Made by a program: the position numbers and the translations under genes. 64,000 bases of DNA from Streptomyces venezuelae (GTDB lineage: Bacteria > Actinomycetota > Actinomycetes > Streptomycetales > Streptomycetaceae): positions 1,426,001 to 1,490,000 of the forward strand of contig NZ_CP029191.1 of assembly GCF_008642335.1 (NCBI RefSeq), read 5' to 3'. The stretch's first letter is position 1; every line of letters begins with the position of its first letter. This document shows positions 25,087 through 33,742 of the stretch, piece by piece. Under the pieces are notes generated by a model. The model did no database searches. It worked only from the letters and a program-made list of their open reading frames with translations, and was not told the origin of the DNA.

Positions 25087-26400
25087 CTATGCCGGGCCCG
25101 CGGTGTCCCGCCAGTACGCGTGGTTGCGGCGGGCCGCGCGCGTGTCGCCGTGTCGCTCGCCCAGCGAGGACCGGTAATTCTCGGCGAGCTCGGCGAAGGC
25201 CGCCGCGGCGCGCTCCGGGTGGCCGCTCACGCCCAGCCAGTGGGCGTGCTGCCATCGGCAGCTGAGCGCGCGCACGTCTTCGGGGCCCAGCGCTCCGGAG
25301 GCGTCCACGGCGAGCTCGGCGAAGAGGTCCGCGGCGGCCGCGGCGTCCCCGCCGATGCCGGCCCAGCGGGCGTGCTCGTGGCGCGCCTGGAGAGTGTCCG
25401 GGTGGCGTGGGCCGTGCTCGACGGCCAGTTGCTCGGCGAGCTGCGCGTACCGGGCGGCCGCTGCGGTCGCCCGGCCGTTCTCGCCCTCGGCGTGCGCGAG
25501 GGCCCGGTGGGTGAGGAGGGTGAGCTCGTGGCGGGCGCCGAGCACCCGGCCACACTGCTGCGCCAGGACGTTCAGGGCTTCCAGCGCTCCGGCCAGGTCG
25601 CCGGCCTCCCCCATGCCGACGGCGCCGGCGAGTCGCTCGGGCACGTCCTCGGGGGTCAGGTGACGGAACGCGGTGTTCGCGGCCAGGGCCAGTTGGTCGC
25701 TCGTCCCGGTGCCGCACCGCTGGGGCCTCGGCTCGCCCTTGGCGGCGAGGACGCGGGCCGTGTGGCGGTAGGCCGCGCCGAGGGTGAGCAGCTCGGGTTC
25801 CGCGGCGGAGCCGTCGCGCAGGAACGTGATCAGCTCGCCCGTGAAGAGCGTGTGGCGCTCGCCGAGGGGTGCGCGGGCCGGGGTGTTCGCGGGGGCGGAG
25901 GCGAGGACGAACGTACCGGCGATCTCCAGCTGCCCGAAGTAGAGCGACGCGGTGTCGCCCATGGCTTCGATGGCCCGCCCCGAGAAGCAGCAGTCGAGGA
26001 GCAGGACGCGGTTCCGGGCGGGGGCGGACGCCATGGTCTGGCGGATGAGGTCGAAGCGCAGGCTCGTCCAGCCGAGCAGCCGGGTGTCGCTCCCGGTGAG
26101 CAGGAGGTGCAGCAGTCCGTGTTCGTCCAGTGCGCCGTGGCCCGCGAAGTAGACGAGGAACATGTCCTCCACGCCGCTCGCGGCCCGGCTGAGCGCCGCC
26201 CCGACCTTCTGCGGTTCCCGTACGTCACGCAGGACCGTGCAGCGTTCCTCGGGGAGAGCGACGTTGCGGGGGCTGGTGAGCAGCGCCCGCAGGTCGTCGA
26301 GGTTGTTGCGGACCGCGGGGAGATGCGGCAGTTCCGCGTCGTCGTAGCTGCCGCAACCGATGAGCACTGCATGCGAGTTCGAACCGCCGGCCAACCGCAC
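25087..26400 (-). CDS. Caspase-family (C14) protease with C-terminal TPR-like repeats
   Basis: 437 residues from GTG 26400, chosen because GAGGGGG lies just upstream. A TTG start 51 nt further out has no clear ribosome site. The caspase p20 core fills residues 5-240: HAVLIGCGSYDDAELPHL, catalytic His88 in YFAGHGAL and catalytic Cys138 in LLLDCCFSGR. Residues 260-437 are about five 40-residue helical repeats of the TPR_10 kind found in bacterial conflict proteins (HPDTLQARHEHARW, HGDTRAARRNHAYW). No signal peptide. Bacterial caspases of this class act in regulated proteolysis or cell suicide. It is divergent from a SIS isomerase gene, and an EACC1 gene and a STAND NTPase gene lie within 8 kb. 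The region 26401-26539 is the shared promoter zone. Confidence 0.9.
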   Translation of the reverse strand: MRLAGGSNSHAVLIGCGSYDDAELPHLPAVRNNLDDLRALLTSPRNVALPEERCTVLRDVREPQKVGAALSRAASGVEDMFLVYFAGHGALDEHGLLHLLLTGSDTRLLGWTSLRFDLIRQTMASAPARNRVLLLDCCFSGRAIEAMGDTASLYFGQLEIAGTFVLASAPANTPARAPLGERHTLFTGELITFLRDGSAAEPELLTLGAAYRHTARVLAAKGEPRPQRCGTGTSDQLALAANTAFRHLTPEDVPERLAGAVGMGEAGDLAGALEALNVLAQQCGRVLGARHELTLLTHRALAHAEGENGRATAAAARYAQLAEQLAVEHGPRHPDTLQARHEHARWAGIGGDAAAAADLFAELAVDASGALGPEDVRALSCRWQHAHWLGVSGHPERAAAAFAELAENYRSSLGERHGDTRAARRNHAYWRDTAGPA

Positions 26401-26539
26401 TTGGTCCCCCTCTTGCCGTGCCGTACCGCTGCCCAAATGATAGCGACGCAACTCATCTGAGGGGTGGCGCTCTTACCGCTGTCCGAGGTTTCGGGCATGC
26501 TGGCCAATCCGAAGTCGGCTGTGACGGGTGGGAGTTGTT

Positions 26540-27220
26540 ATGGGGCGCTCGGACGTGCGGGACGACACGGACGCGTTAGAAGGCAGAGGCGGTGCGCACC
26601 CGGCTTCCGCGCACCGGGCTTCCGCCGTCTGTACGGCGTTCCAGAACCTGGTGGCCGATGCCGCTCTCGCGGTGGAGCCCGCCGCGTTCGCGTCGGCGGT
26701 ACGGCTGTTCGACTCGGTCAGGACCAGCGGCAACTGTCTCTACGCGATCGGCAACGGCGGGAGCGCGGCGACGGCGGCCCACTTGGCGTGCGATCTCGCC
26801 ATGACGTCGGGCCCACAGGCGGCGGGGCTGCGGACGAACGCGCTCACCGGCAACACTCCGCTGCTCACCGCGCTGGCCAACGACATCGGCTACGACCGCG
26901 TGTTCTCCGAGCAGTTGGCCCGGCTGCTGACGCCGGGCGACGTCGTGGTGGCCATCAGCGTCAGCGGCAACTCCCCGAACATCCTGGAGGGCCTGAAGAC
27001 GGCGCGGGCGCGCGGGGTGCGCACGGTCGGGCTGCTCGGCGGCTCGGGCGGCAGCGCGGCCGCGCTCGTCGACGTGCCGCTGCTGGTCGACAGCGAGGTG
27101 TACGGCGTGGTGGAGACCGTCCACCTGGGTCTCGTGCACTCCCTGGCGCTCGCCCTGGGCACGGGCAGGGGACGCTCCCAGGACATTCTCGAGGCCTCCC
27201 TCGACGGAACGCAGGGCTGA
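26540..27220 (+). CDS. SIS-domain sugar-phosphate isomerase (GmhA-like)
   Basis: 226 residues from ATG 26540, with GGGAG 7-11 nt upstream. The core CLYAIGNGGSAATAAHLACDLAM is the phosphoheptose isomerase signature (GNGGSA binds the phosphate). VVVAISVSGNSPNILEGLKTARARGVRTVGLLGG is the second half of the SIS fold. The closest known activity is conversion of sedoheptulose-7-phosphate to D-glycero-D-manno-heptose-7-phosphate. No other heptose pathway gene is present, so another ketose/aldose phosphate is possible. The gene ends 2 bp before the GT20 gene, so the two are surely co-transcribed. Confidence 0.87.
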   Translation: MGRSDVRDDTDALEGRGGAHPASAHRASAVCTAFQNLVADAALAVEPAAFASAVRLFDSVRTSGNCLYAIGNGGSAATAAHLACDLAMTSGPQAAGLRTNALTGNTPLLTALANDIGYDRVFSEQLARLLTPGDVVVAISVSGNSPNILEGLKTARARGVRTVGLLGGSGGSAAALVDVPLLVDSEVYGVVETVHLGLVHSLALALGTGRGRSQDILEASLDGTQG

Positions 27221-27222
27221 CG

Positions 27223-28707
27223 GTGGACCGTCGGTCCGCGCGGGGGGCGCGTACGGCCGATGTGGTGCTGGTGTCCGACCGGGGGCCCGTGACGTTCCGG
27301 GCCACCCCGTCGGGCCCGGTCGCGGAACGTCGCACCGGCAGTGTGACGGCGCTGCTCGACCGGTCCGCGCGGGCGCTCGACGGCGAGGTGTGCTGGCTGG
27401 CTCCGTCGGCGAGCGAGGAGGACCGGACGGCGGTACGGGACGGCCGGTTCGCCGGGCTCGGGCTGGGATACGCGTTCCGGCCGGTGCCCTTCCGGGTGGC
27501 GGACTACCGGCGGTACTACGAGGACGCGGGCGTACGCGGCCTCTGGTACGCGCTCCACGACCTGTGGGCGGACCTTCCGCGCGGCCTGGACGAGGAGGGC
27601 TCGGGGCCGCTCCGCGACGGCGCGGCGCTGCGGGCGTATCAGCAGGTGAACCGCGGTGTGGCCGCGGCGGCGGCGACGTACTGCCGTCCCGGTACCGTCG
27701 TCTGCTTCCAGGACTACCAGTTCGCCACGGCGCCCGGGTTCCTGCGCTCCCTGCTGCCCACGCAGACCGTGGGGCTCTTCGTGCACGCCGCGTTCGCCGG
27801 GCCCACGTCGCTCGCCGCGCTGCCGGGCGCGGCGCGTGGGCTGCTGCTGCGCGGCATGCTCGGGGCGGACGTGCTGGGCTTCCAGTGCGAGCGGTGGGCG
27901 GACTCCTTCCTCCGCTTCGCCGGGGAGGCCGGTCACGAGGTCGACGCGGCGGCCGGTGTGGTCCGTCACGCGGGCGGCCGGACGCTGGTCCGCCGCTATC
28001 CGGCGCCGCCGGACCAGGAGTACCTGTCCGGTGTGTTCGGCACGGCGGAGGCGGACCGGTGGTCCGGGACCTTCCGGCGGCTGCGGGAGGGGGCGGAGGC
28101 CGGGGCGCGGCTGCTGGTGCGGGTCGACCGGCTCGATCCCGCGAAGAACGTCCTGCGGGGGTTCGAGGCGTTCGCGCTGCTCCTCGCCGAGCGCCCGGAG
28201 CTGCGGCACGGGGTCAGGTTCGTGTGCTGTCTGACGCCGTCCCGGCCCGCCGTTCCCGAGTACGCGTGGTACGCGGCGCGTGTGCGGGAGGCGGTCGCCG
28301 CGATCCAGCGGGACCATCCCGGGGTCCTGACCGTGTACTGGGACGAGGACCGGGTGCGGGCCATGGCGGCGCTGCGGGAGTACGACGTCCTGCTGGTCAA
28401 CTCCGTGCACGACGGGATGAATCTGGTCGCCCAGGAAGGGGTCCTGGTGAACGGGCGGGACGGGGCGGTCGTCCTGTCGGCCCGGACCGGGAGCGCCGAG
28501 CGGCTCGGCGCGGGTGCCGTCGTGGTCGACGATCCGCGTGACGTCCGCGAGACCGCGACGGCGCTCGGACAGGCCCTCGCCATGCCGCCCGCCGAGCGTG
28601 CGGCACGGGCCGGTCGGATGCGCGAGCCGCTGCTGCCCACCTCGCCCGAGAGCTGGCTGCGCGCGCAGCTGGCCGATCTCACGGAGGTGAGGGATCACAG
28701 CTCCTAG
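27223..28707 (+). CDS. Divergent GT20 (trehalose-6-phosphate synthase-like)
   Basis: 494 residues, GTG start 2 bp after the SIS gene. Fold landmarks of OtsA are kept: VSDRGPVTF at the N-terminus, LLVRVDRLDPAKNV (Arg and Lys that hold the nucleotide diphosphate) and LVNSVHDGMNLVAQEGV. The conserved HDYHL motif, whose first His lies in the active site of E. coli OtsA, reads QDYQF (Gln163, Gln166). The FLHIPFP segment reads FVHAAFAG. The acceptor-side residues have therefore drifted. It may use another acceptor, make a different linkage like the pseudo-glycosyltransferase VldE, or have lost activity. No trehalose-phosphatase gene is nearby. The stop shares the CTAG tetranucleotide with the convergent STAND gene. 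Confidence 0.82.
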   Translation: MDRRSARGARTADVVLVSDRGPVTFRATPSGPVAERRTGSVTALLDRSARALDGEVCWLAPSASEEDRTAVRDGRFAGLGLGYAFRPVPFRVADYRRYYEDAGVRGLWYALHDLWADLPRGLDEEGSGPLRDGAALRAYQQVNRGVAAAAATYCRPGTVVCFQDYQFATAPGFLRSLLPTQTVGLFVHAAFAGPTSLAALPGAARGLLLRGMLGADVLGFQCERWADSFLRFAGEAGHEVDAAAGVVRHAGGRTLVRRYPAPPDQEYLSGVFGTAEADRWSGTFRRLREGAEAGARLLVRVDRLDPAKNVLRGFEAFALLLAERPELRHGVRFVCCLTPSRPAVPEYAWYAARVREAVAAIQRDHPGVLTVYWDEDRVRAMAALREYDVLLVNSVHDGMNLVAQEGVLVNGRDGAVVLSARTGSAERLGAGAVVVDDPRDVRETATALGQALAMPPAERAARAGRMREPLLPTSPESWLRAQLADLTEVRDHSS

Positions 28708-31052
28708 GCGTCCGGGGTCCACGGCGCGATGTCGTCGTCCAGGGCGCGGATCGCCTCCTTGACCGCTTCGGTGCGCGGGTCGCCGAGTCGTTCGAGGTCC
28801 TTGAGGGCCAGGGAGTAGTAGACGGCGGCCTCCTTCGGGCGGCCCATGGCGGCCAGAGTCGCGCCCAGGTTGACGGCGGTCGCGGCGGCGCCGGGTTCGT
28901 CGCCGAAGGAGCGCCTGATCCGCAGCGCCTCGTCGAACGTCGCCACGGCCTCGTCGTCGCGTCCGGCCGTGCGGTAGGCCTCGCCGAGGTGGTTGAGGGA
29001 GGTGCCCTGGCCGAAGAGGTCCTTGATCTCGCGCTGGATGACGAGGGCGTCGAGCCAGTAGGCGATCGCCTGCTCGATGCGGCCGAGGTCGCGGTAGGCC
29101 GTGCCGAGGCTGTTGAGGTCGATGCCCTCGTTCCAGCGGTCGCGGATGTCCCGGTGGATGGCGAGGGCCTTCTTGGAGCAGCGGATGGAGTCCTCGATGC
29201 GGTCCATCCGACGCAGCGCGCCCGCCAGGTTGTTGAGGGAGGTCCCTTCGCCGTACTTGTCGCCGATGCGGCGGCGGATGGCCAGGGCCTGTTCCCAGAC
29301 CTCGACGGCCTTGTCGAACTCCAGCGTGCCGCGGTAGGCGTTGCCGAGGCTGTTCAGCGTCCACGCCTCGCCCTTGTGGCAGCCGGAACGGCGGGCGCCC
29401 GCCAGCCCCAGTTCATGGGTGACGATCCAGTCGCTCATCAGCTTGCGCACGTTGAAGAAGCTCCACAGGACCACGGGCAGCTGCCAGGCGATGGCGTCCT
29501 GCTCGCACTGCACGGCCTGGCGCACGAGGGCGATCAGGTGGGTGCGTTCGGTGTCGCACCACGTCAGGGCCTGCGCACCGTCGGCGAACCGGAGGGGTTC
29601 GCACCGGTCGGGCAGCGCGTCGAGGTCGATGGCGCGCCGGTGCGGCATCAGCTGCCGGTTCGCCGCGTCGGCGGTGTGCAGGTACCAGAGCAGGCAGCGC
29701 CTGATGGACTCCTCGCGGGACTCCTCGGACTCCTCCTCGTACGCGCGCTCGGCGGCGTAGTCGTGGATGAGGTCGTGGAAACGGAACCGGTCGGGCGCCA
29801 CCTGTTCGAGGAGGTGGCAGTCGATCAGGCCGCGCAGGTACACGTTCGTGCGGGCCCGGGAGTCGCCGGTCGCGGCGGCCGCGGCCAGGAGGCTGAACTC
29901 GCCTGTGGGGTGCAGGCCGAGCATCCGGAAGCAGCGGGCGCTCCCGGCGCCGAGCGCGCGGTACGACCAGGAGAAGGCGACCCGCACCTCGCGCTGTTCG
30001 GCGCCGGTGTCCTCGCCGTCGGCGGCGAAGGTGTCGAGCCGGTGGCGCTCGGTGCCGAGGCCTTCCAGGAGGTCGGCTATGGGCCACTGCGGGTACGCGG
30101 CGACGCGCTCGCCCACGATGCTGAGGGCCAGCGGCAGATGGCCGCAGCCCGCCGCGAGTTCCTCGACCGCGCCGGGCTCGTGCAGCACGCGGTCGCCGCC
30201 GACGATCCCGGTCAGCAGCTCGACGGACTCGCGCTCGCTCAGGGTGTCGAGGCGGATGGAGCGCGCGCCGTAGGTCCCCACCAGGCCCTGGAGGCGGTTG
30301 CGGCTGGTCACGATGACCACGCAGGTGGCGCTGCCCGGCAGCAACGGAAGCACCTGCGCCGTGTCGCGGGCGTTGTCCAGGAGGAGCAGCATCTTCCGTT
30401 CGTGCAGCAGGGTGCGGAACATGGCCGCGCGCGGTTCGAGTTCCTGCGGCACCTTGGGCGAGGCCACGTCCAGCGCGTGCAGGAAGTCGGCGAGGACTTC
30501 GGCGGGTTCGAGGGGGATGCCCGGTCCGTAGCCCCGGAGGTTGACGTAGAGCTGGCCGTCCGGGAACGCGTCGCGCGAGCGGTGCGCCCAGTGGACCATC
30601 AGCGCGGTCTTGCCCACTCCGGGGGCGCCGCCGACGGAGGAGATCACGGCGGTGTCGGGGCCCGCCCCGCGGCCCTCCCCCAACAGCTGGTCCAGTTCGG
30701 CGATCTCGTCCTCGCGGCCGACGAACCCCGGGCGGTCGAGCGGCAGCTGGTGGGGGACGGGGAGCGGCGGCCGGTCCGCGGGCGCCGCCTCGGCCGGCCG
30801 GATCCGCAGCAGGCCCTCGATCAGCCGGCGGCCGAACTCCGGGTCCTCCGTGACGGCACGCGAAAGCTCCTCGACCGACCCGACCGCGGGACGCCGACGC
30901 TCCTCCGTGTCCGGTGCGTCCCGGACCCGCCGTCGGCCCGTGCGGTCGTCCACCAGCCTGCGGAGCCCCTCCCAGCTGGTCTGCGAGCCGGTCGCGGGCG
31001 CGTCGCGCGACGGCGCCCCCGCGACCGTTCCGTGAATTTCCCCTGCCGACAC
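28704..31052 (-). CDS. NB-ARC STAND NTPase with TPR repeats
   Basis: 782 residues from GTG 31052 (GGGGGTGG just upstream). A TTG 21 nt earlier is an alternative. Residues 1-105 are poorly ordered with an opening SAGEIHGTV like that of other Streptomyces NB-ARC proteins. The NTPase domain begins at FVGREDEI: Walker A GGAPGVGKTA (141-150), Walker B MLLLLDNARD (221-230), VIVTSRNRL sensor and a GCGHLPLALSIVGERV motif. A winged-helix stretch ends in RFHDLIHDYAAERA. The final 220 residues hold five TPR units (NSLGNAYR, NNLAGALR, NSLGTAYR, NHLGEAYR, VNLGATLA). It lacks the SARP DNA-binding domain of AfsR. STAND proteins of this shape sense a signal through the repeats and oligomerise, and linkage to a caspase and EACC1 fits a conflict system. 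Confidence 0.88.
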   Translation of the reverse strand: MSAGEIHGTVAGAPSRDAPATGSQTSWEGLRRLVDDRTGRRRVRDAPDTEERRRPAVGSVEELSRAVTEDPEFGRRLIEGLLRIRPAEAAPADRPPLPVPHQLPLDRPGFVGREDEIAELDQLLGEGRGAGPDTAVISSVGGAPGVGKTALMVHWAHRSRDAFPDGQLYVNLRGYGPGIPLEPAEVLADFLHALDVASPKVPQELEPRAAMFRTLLHERKMLLLLDNARDTAQVLPLLPGSATCVVIVTSRNRLQGLVGTYGARSIRLDTLSERESVELLTGIVGGDRVLHEPGAVEELAAGCGHLPLALSIVGERVAAYPQWPIADLLEGLGTERHRLDTFAADGEDTGAEQREVRVAFSWSYRALGAGSARCFRMLGLHPTGEFSLLAAAAATGDSRARTNVYLRGLIDCHLLEQVAPDRFRFHDLIHDYAAERAYEEESEESREESIRRCLLWYLHTADAANRQLMPHRRAIDLDALPDRCEPLRFADGAQALTWCDTERTHLIALVRQAVQCEQDAIAWQLPVVLWSFFNVRKLMSDWIVTHELGLAGARRSGCHKGEAWTLNSLGNAYRGTLEFDKAVEVWEQALAIRRRIGDKYGEGTSLNNLAGALRRMDRIEDSIRCSKKALAIHRDIRDRWNEGIDLNSLGTAYRDLGRIEQAIAYWLDALVIQREIKDLFGQGTSLNHLGEAYRTAGRDDEAVATFDEALRIRRSFGDEPGAAATAVNLGATLAAMGRPKEAAVYYSLALKDLERLGDPRTEAVKEAIRALDDDIAPWTPDA

Positions 31053-31177
31053 CGGTCCACCCCCGTGGGTCAAGCCAAGTGGAGCGAATTATACGGCTCG
31101 CGAAAGGTCGCGAGACGTGTCCCGGAGGGGTGGCTTGGGTATTCTCGCGGGCGTCGGGTTCTTCCTGAGGAGGGTGC

Positions 31178-32554
31178 GTGGCGAACGCATCGTCAGATGC
31201 CTTGGTTCTCTTCGGCGCGACCGGTGATCTGGCACGGCGAAAACTCTGGCCCGCCCTCTATCGTCTGTCACTCCCGTTTTCCGAACGGTGCACGCCTTTG
31301 ATCGTCGCGGTCGGCCTGCCCGGCCTCGGCAGGGAGGGCTTCGAGAAGTTCGTGACGTCGGCCGTCCACGACATGTGCGGCCCCTCGGACGGCGTGACGG
31401 TCCACGGGCTGCTGGCCAGGACCTGCTACATCGAAGGGGACACGGCGCGGCGCGGCACCATGGAGGACGTGGCCCACGCGCTGCGCACCACGGACCGTCC
31501 CGTCTACTTCCTCGGCGTCCCGCCGCCGCTGGCGACCGGCACGATCGCGACGATGGGGGCCGTGGGCCTCCCGCCGGGCTCCGTGCTCGTCGAGAAACCC
31601 TTCGGCAACGATCTCCATTCGGCGCGGGCGCTCAACGAATCGCTGCTGAAAGTATTTTCGGCCGACTCCGTGCTGAGAATGGATCACTACCTCGGCAAGG
31701 AAGCGGTCGAAAACCTCCTGACTTTCCGTTTCTGCAATCCTTTCCTCGCCTCCGCGTGGGACAGGAACACCATTTCCCGCGTGCAGATCACGCATTGCGA
31801 GAGCAGGGGTGTCGACTCGCGCGGATCTCTGTACGAGGAGATCGGCGCGGTCCGTGACGTCGTCCAGAGCCATCTGCTGCAGCTCGTCGGGATAGTGGCG
31901 ATGGACGCGCCCGCCGACGGCACCGCGGAGGCCTTTCGCGAGCGGATCGCCGAGGCCCTGGCCCGGGTGCGTCCGGTCGATCCGCGGCAGCTGGTGCGCG
32001 GGCAGTACGCGGGCTACCGGGCGGAGGCGGGTGTGGCCCGCGACTCGGCGGTGGAGACCTTCGCCGCGCTGCGCCTCGACATCGACGCGGAGCGCTGGCG
32101 GGGTGTGCCGTTCCTGCTGCGGTCCGGCAAGGGCATGGCGGCGACGGCGATCGAGGTGGTCGTGGACTTCGTGCCCGCCGAGCACCGGCTCTGGTTCACC
32201 CGGGAGGATCCGGGACCCGCGCGTCTGCGGTTCCGGCTGGGCGGTCACGGCGGGGCGGTGCTGACCGTCAACGCGCGCAGGCCCGGGGCGGATCCCGGGC
32301 CGATGCCGGTGGAGCTGGCCTTCGACCTGGAGGCGGCCGGGCCTTCGTGGGAGGCGTACACACACCTCCTGGCGGACGCGGTCCACGGCAGGACGGGCCG
32401 GTTCGTGTCGATGCGGACGGTGGAGGAGTCGTGGCGCATCGTGGCGCCCGCGCTGGACGTGCGGAACGCGCCGCTGCCCTACGCGCGCGGGTCGTGGGGT
32501 CCGGAGGAGTCGGCGCAGCTGCCGGGGGGCGACGGGTGGTGCGCGCCGCTGTAG
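31178..32554 (+). CDS. zwf: Glucose-6-phosphate dehydrogenase
   Basis: 458 residues. Dinucleotide motif FGATGDLARRKLWPALYRL near the start, substrate/catalytic motif RMDHYLGKEAVENLLTFRFCNP, and RLDIDAERWRGVPFLLRSGKGM in the second domain. It oxidises G6P to 6-phosphogluconolactone with NAD(P)+. GTG 31178 has GAGGAGGG 4 nt upstream. It is somewhat shorter than the usual 480-510 residues and stands alone, without opcA, tal or tkt around it as in the housekeeping locus, so it is probably a specialised paralogue. It is divergent from the STAND gene (125 bp between them) and nearly abuts the convergent glucokinase gene. Confidence 0.9.
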   Translation: MANASSDALVLFGATGDLARRKLWPALYRLSLPFSERCTPLIVAVGLPGLGREGFEKFVTSAVHDMCGPSDGVTVHGLLARTCYIEGDTARRGTMEDVAHALRTTDRPVYFLGVPPPLATGTIATMGAVGLPPGSVLVEKPFGNDLHSARALNESLLKVFSADSVLRMDHYLGKEAVENLLTFRFCNPFLASAWDRNTISRVQITHCESRGVDSRGSLYEEIGAVRDVVQSHLLQLVGIVAMDAPADGTAEAFRERIAEALARVRPVDPRQLVRGQYAGYRAEAGVARDSAVETFAALRLDIDAERWRGVPFLLRSGKGMAATAIEVVVDFVPAEHRLWFTREDPGPARLRFRLGGHGGAVLTVNARRPGADPGPMPVELAFDLEAAGPSWEAYTHLLADAVHGRTGRFVSMRTVEESWRIVAPALDVRNAPLPYARGSWGPEESAQLPGGDGWCAPL

Positions 32555-32577
32555 GGCTGCGCCGCCTTGTGGGGCGT

Positions 32578-33612
32578 TCAGGACCCGTGCCCCTCCCCCA
32601 GCGCGTCCCGCGTCGCCAGGCGATACGCGCCGCGCACGCCCACCAGCGGGTCGAGGGCGAGGCGGACCGGGACCTCCGCGAGCAGGTCGTGGTGGCAGGC
32701 TCCGGGGCTGATGAAGCGGTCCAGGAACGCCGTCTGCGCGCACAGGAACTCCGCGACGCCGGGCGCCTGCAGCACCCCGCTCGTCAGGGTGACGACGCCG
32801 CCCGCGGGCATGCACACCAGGACCAGGCCGCGCAGGTACTGGCCGAAGAGGGCGGCGAACAGCCGGACGACGTCGCGGGCGCGGGGGTCGCCGGCCAGGG
32901 CCGCCGCGGTGATCAGCGGCGCGACGGCCGCGCCGGTCCGGCGCGCCTCGGTCACCGCGGCGTGCAGGGCGGGGGCGGGCGGCGCCGTGCTGCACACGTA
33001 GTCGTACATCCGGTCGAAGCCGCGGAGTCCGCCGATGGATTCCTCGACGGTGACGACCCCTTCGAGCCCTGCGCTCCCGGACCGGAGGAAGGCGAGGTAC
33101 CCCGCTTCGGTGTCGTCCACCGGCTGCCAGGTGACGTGTCCCGACTCGGACGTGCGCACCGTCCCGTGGCCGTCGAGCAGGGCGCTGCCGACGCCGCTGC
33201 CCACGGAGACCGCGAGGAGTTCGTCGGCGCGCGAGGCGGCGTCGTGGTGGGTGAGGGGCCGCACCTCGTCCGGTGCGAGGTCCGCCATGCCGTGGGCGGT
33301 CGCCGTCATGTCGTTGACGACGCGGAGCCGGATGCCGTGTTCGGCCGCGAACACGTCCCTCTCGAACAGCGGCCAGTGCGGCAGGTTCGTCATCTGTACG
33401 TTGCCGTGCGCGGGGACGCGGCCCGCGACGGCGAGCACCACGGCCTCGGGGCGCAGGCCCGCCTCGCCGAGGGAGGCGGTCACGAGGTCCCCCAGCGAGG
33501 GGAAGTCGGCGGTCCGCACCTTCCACTCGCCGTACTCCGGTTCGCCGGCCCATCCGCCGCGCAGGCGGGAATTGGTACCACCCACGTCGAACGCGGCCAC
33601 CGCTGTGCGCAC
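32578..33612 (-). CDS. glk: Glucokinase (Glk/PF02685 type)
   Basis: 344 residues from GTG 33612. The phosphate-1 loop is AFDVGGTNSRLR, VVNDMTATAHG is the substrate loop with the catalytic Asp, and LAVSVGSGVGSALL is the phosphate-2 loop. TSESGHVTWQP and LVLVCMPAGGVVTLTSGV match the E. coli Glk branch rather than the ROK-family GlkA normal in Streptomyces. It would make glucose-6-phosphate from ATP and glucose. The gene is divergent from the EACC1 gene by 130 bp and its 3' end faces zwf, 23 bp away. It may supply the dehydrogenase and the GT20 with G6P. Confidence 0.83.
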   Translation of the reverse strand: MRTAVAAFDVGGTNSRLRGGWAGEPEYGEWKVRTADFPSLGDLVTASLGEAGLRPEAVVLAVAGRVPAHGNVQMTNLPHWPLFERDVFAAEHGIRLRVVNDMTATAHGMADLAPDEVRPLTHHDAASRADELLAVSVGSGVGSALLDGHGTVRTSESGHVTWQPVDDTEAGYLAFLRSGSAGLEGVVTVEESIGGLRGFDRMYDYVCSTAPPAPALHAAVTEARRTGAAVAPLITAAALAGDPRARDVVRLFAALFGQYLRGLVLVCMPAGGVVTLTSGVLQAPGVAEFLCAQTAFLDRFISPGACHHDLLAEVPVRLALDPLVGVRGAYRLATRDALGEGHGS

Positions 33613-33742
33613 TGTCTCACCACTTCGCCTCGGGTCGGCCCAATTCTCCCCCGTACGGGCCGAGTTGTCGTGGGGCACAGTATGACGAGACGTCCATGCG
33701 GACGCGTACACGCGGACACGTACACACGGATGCGGTGATGTC

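Noticed and set aside
28704..31052. SARP/AfsR antibiotic regulator identity for the NB-ARC/TPR protein
   Set aside because: The N-terminal DNA-binding and BTAD domains that define SARP regulators are missing. Only NB-ARC and TPR parts are present.
26540..33612. C7-cyclitol (validamycin/acarbose-like) biosynthetic cluster
   Set aside because: A GT20, a sugar kinase and an isomerase are present, but there is no sedoheptulose-7-phosphate cyclase, aminotransferase or epimerase gene.
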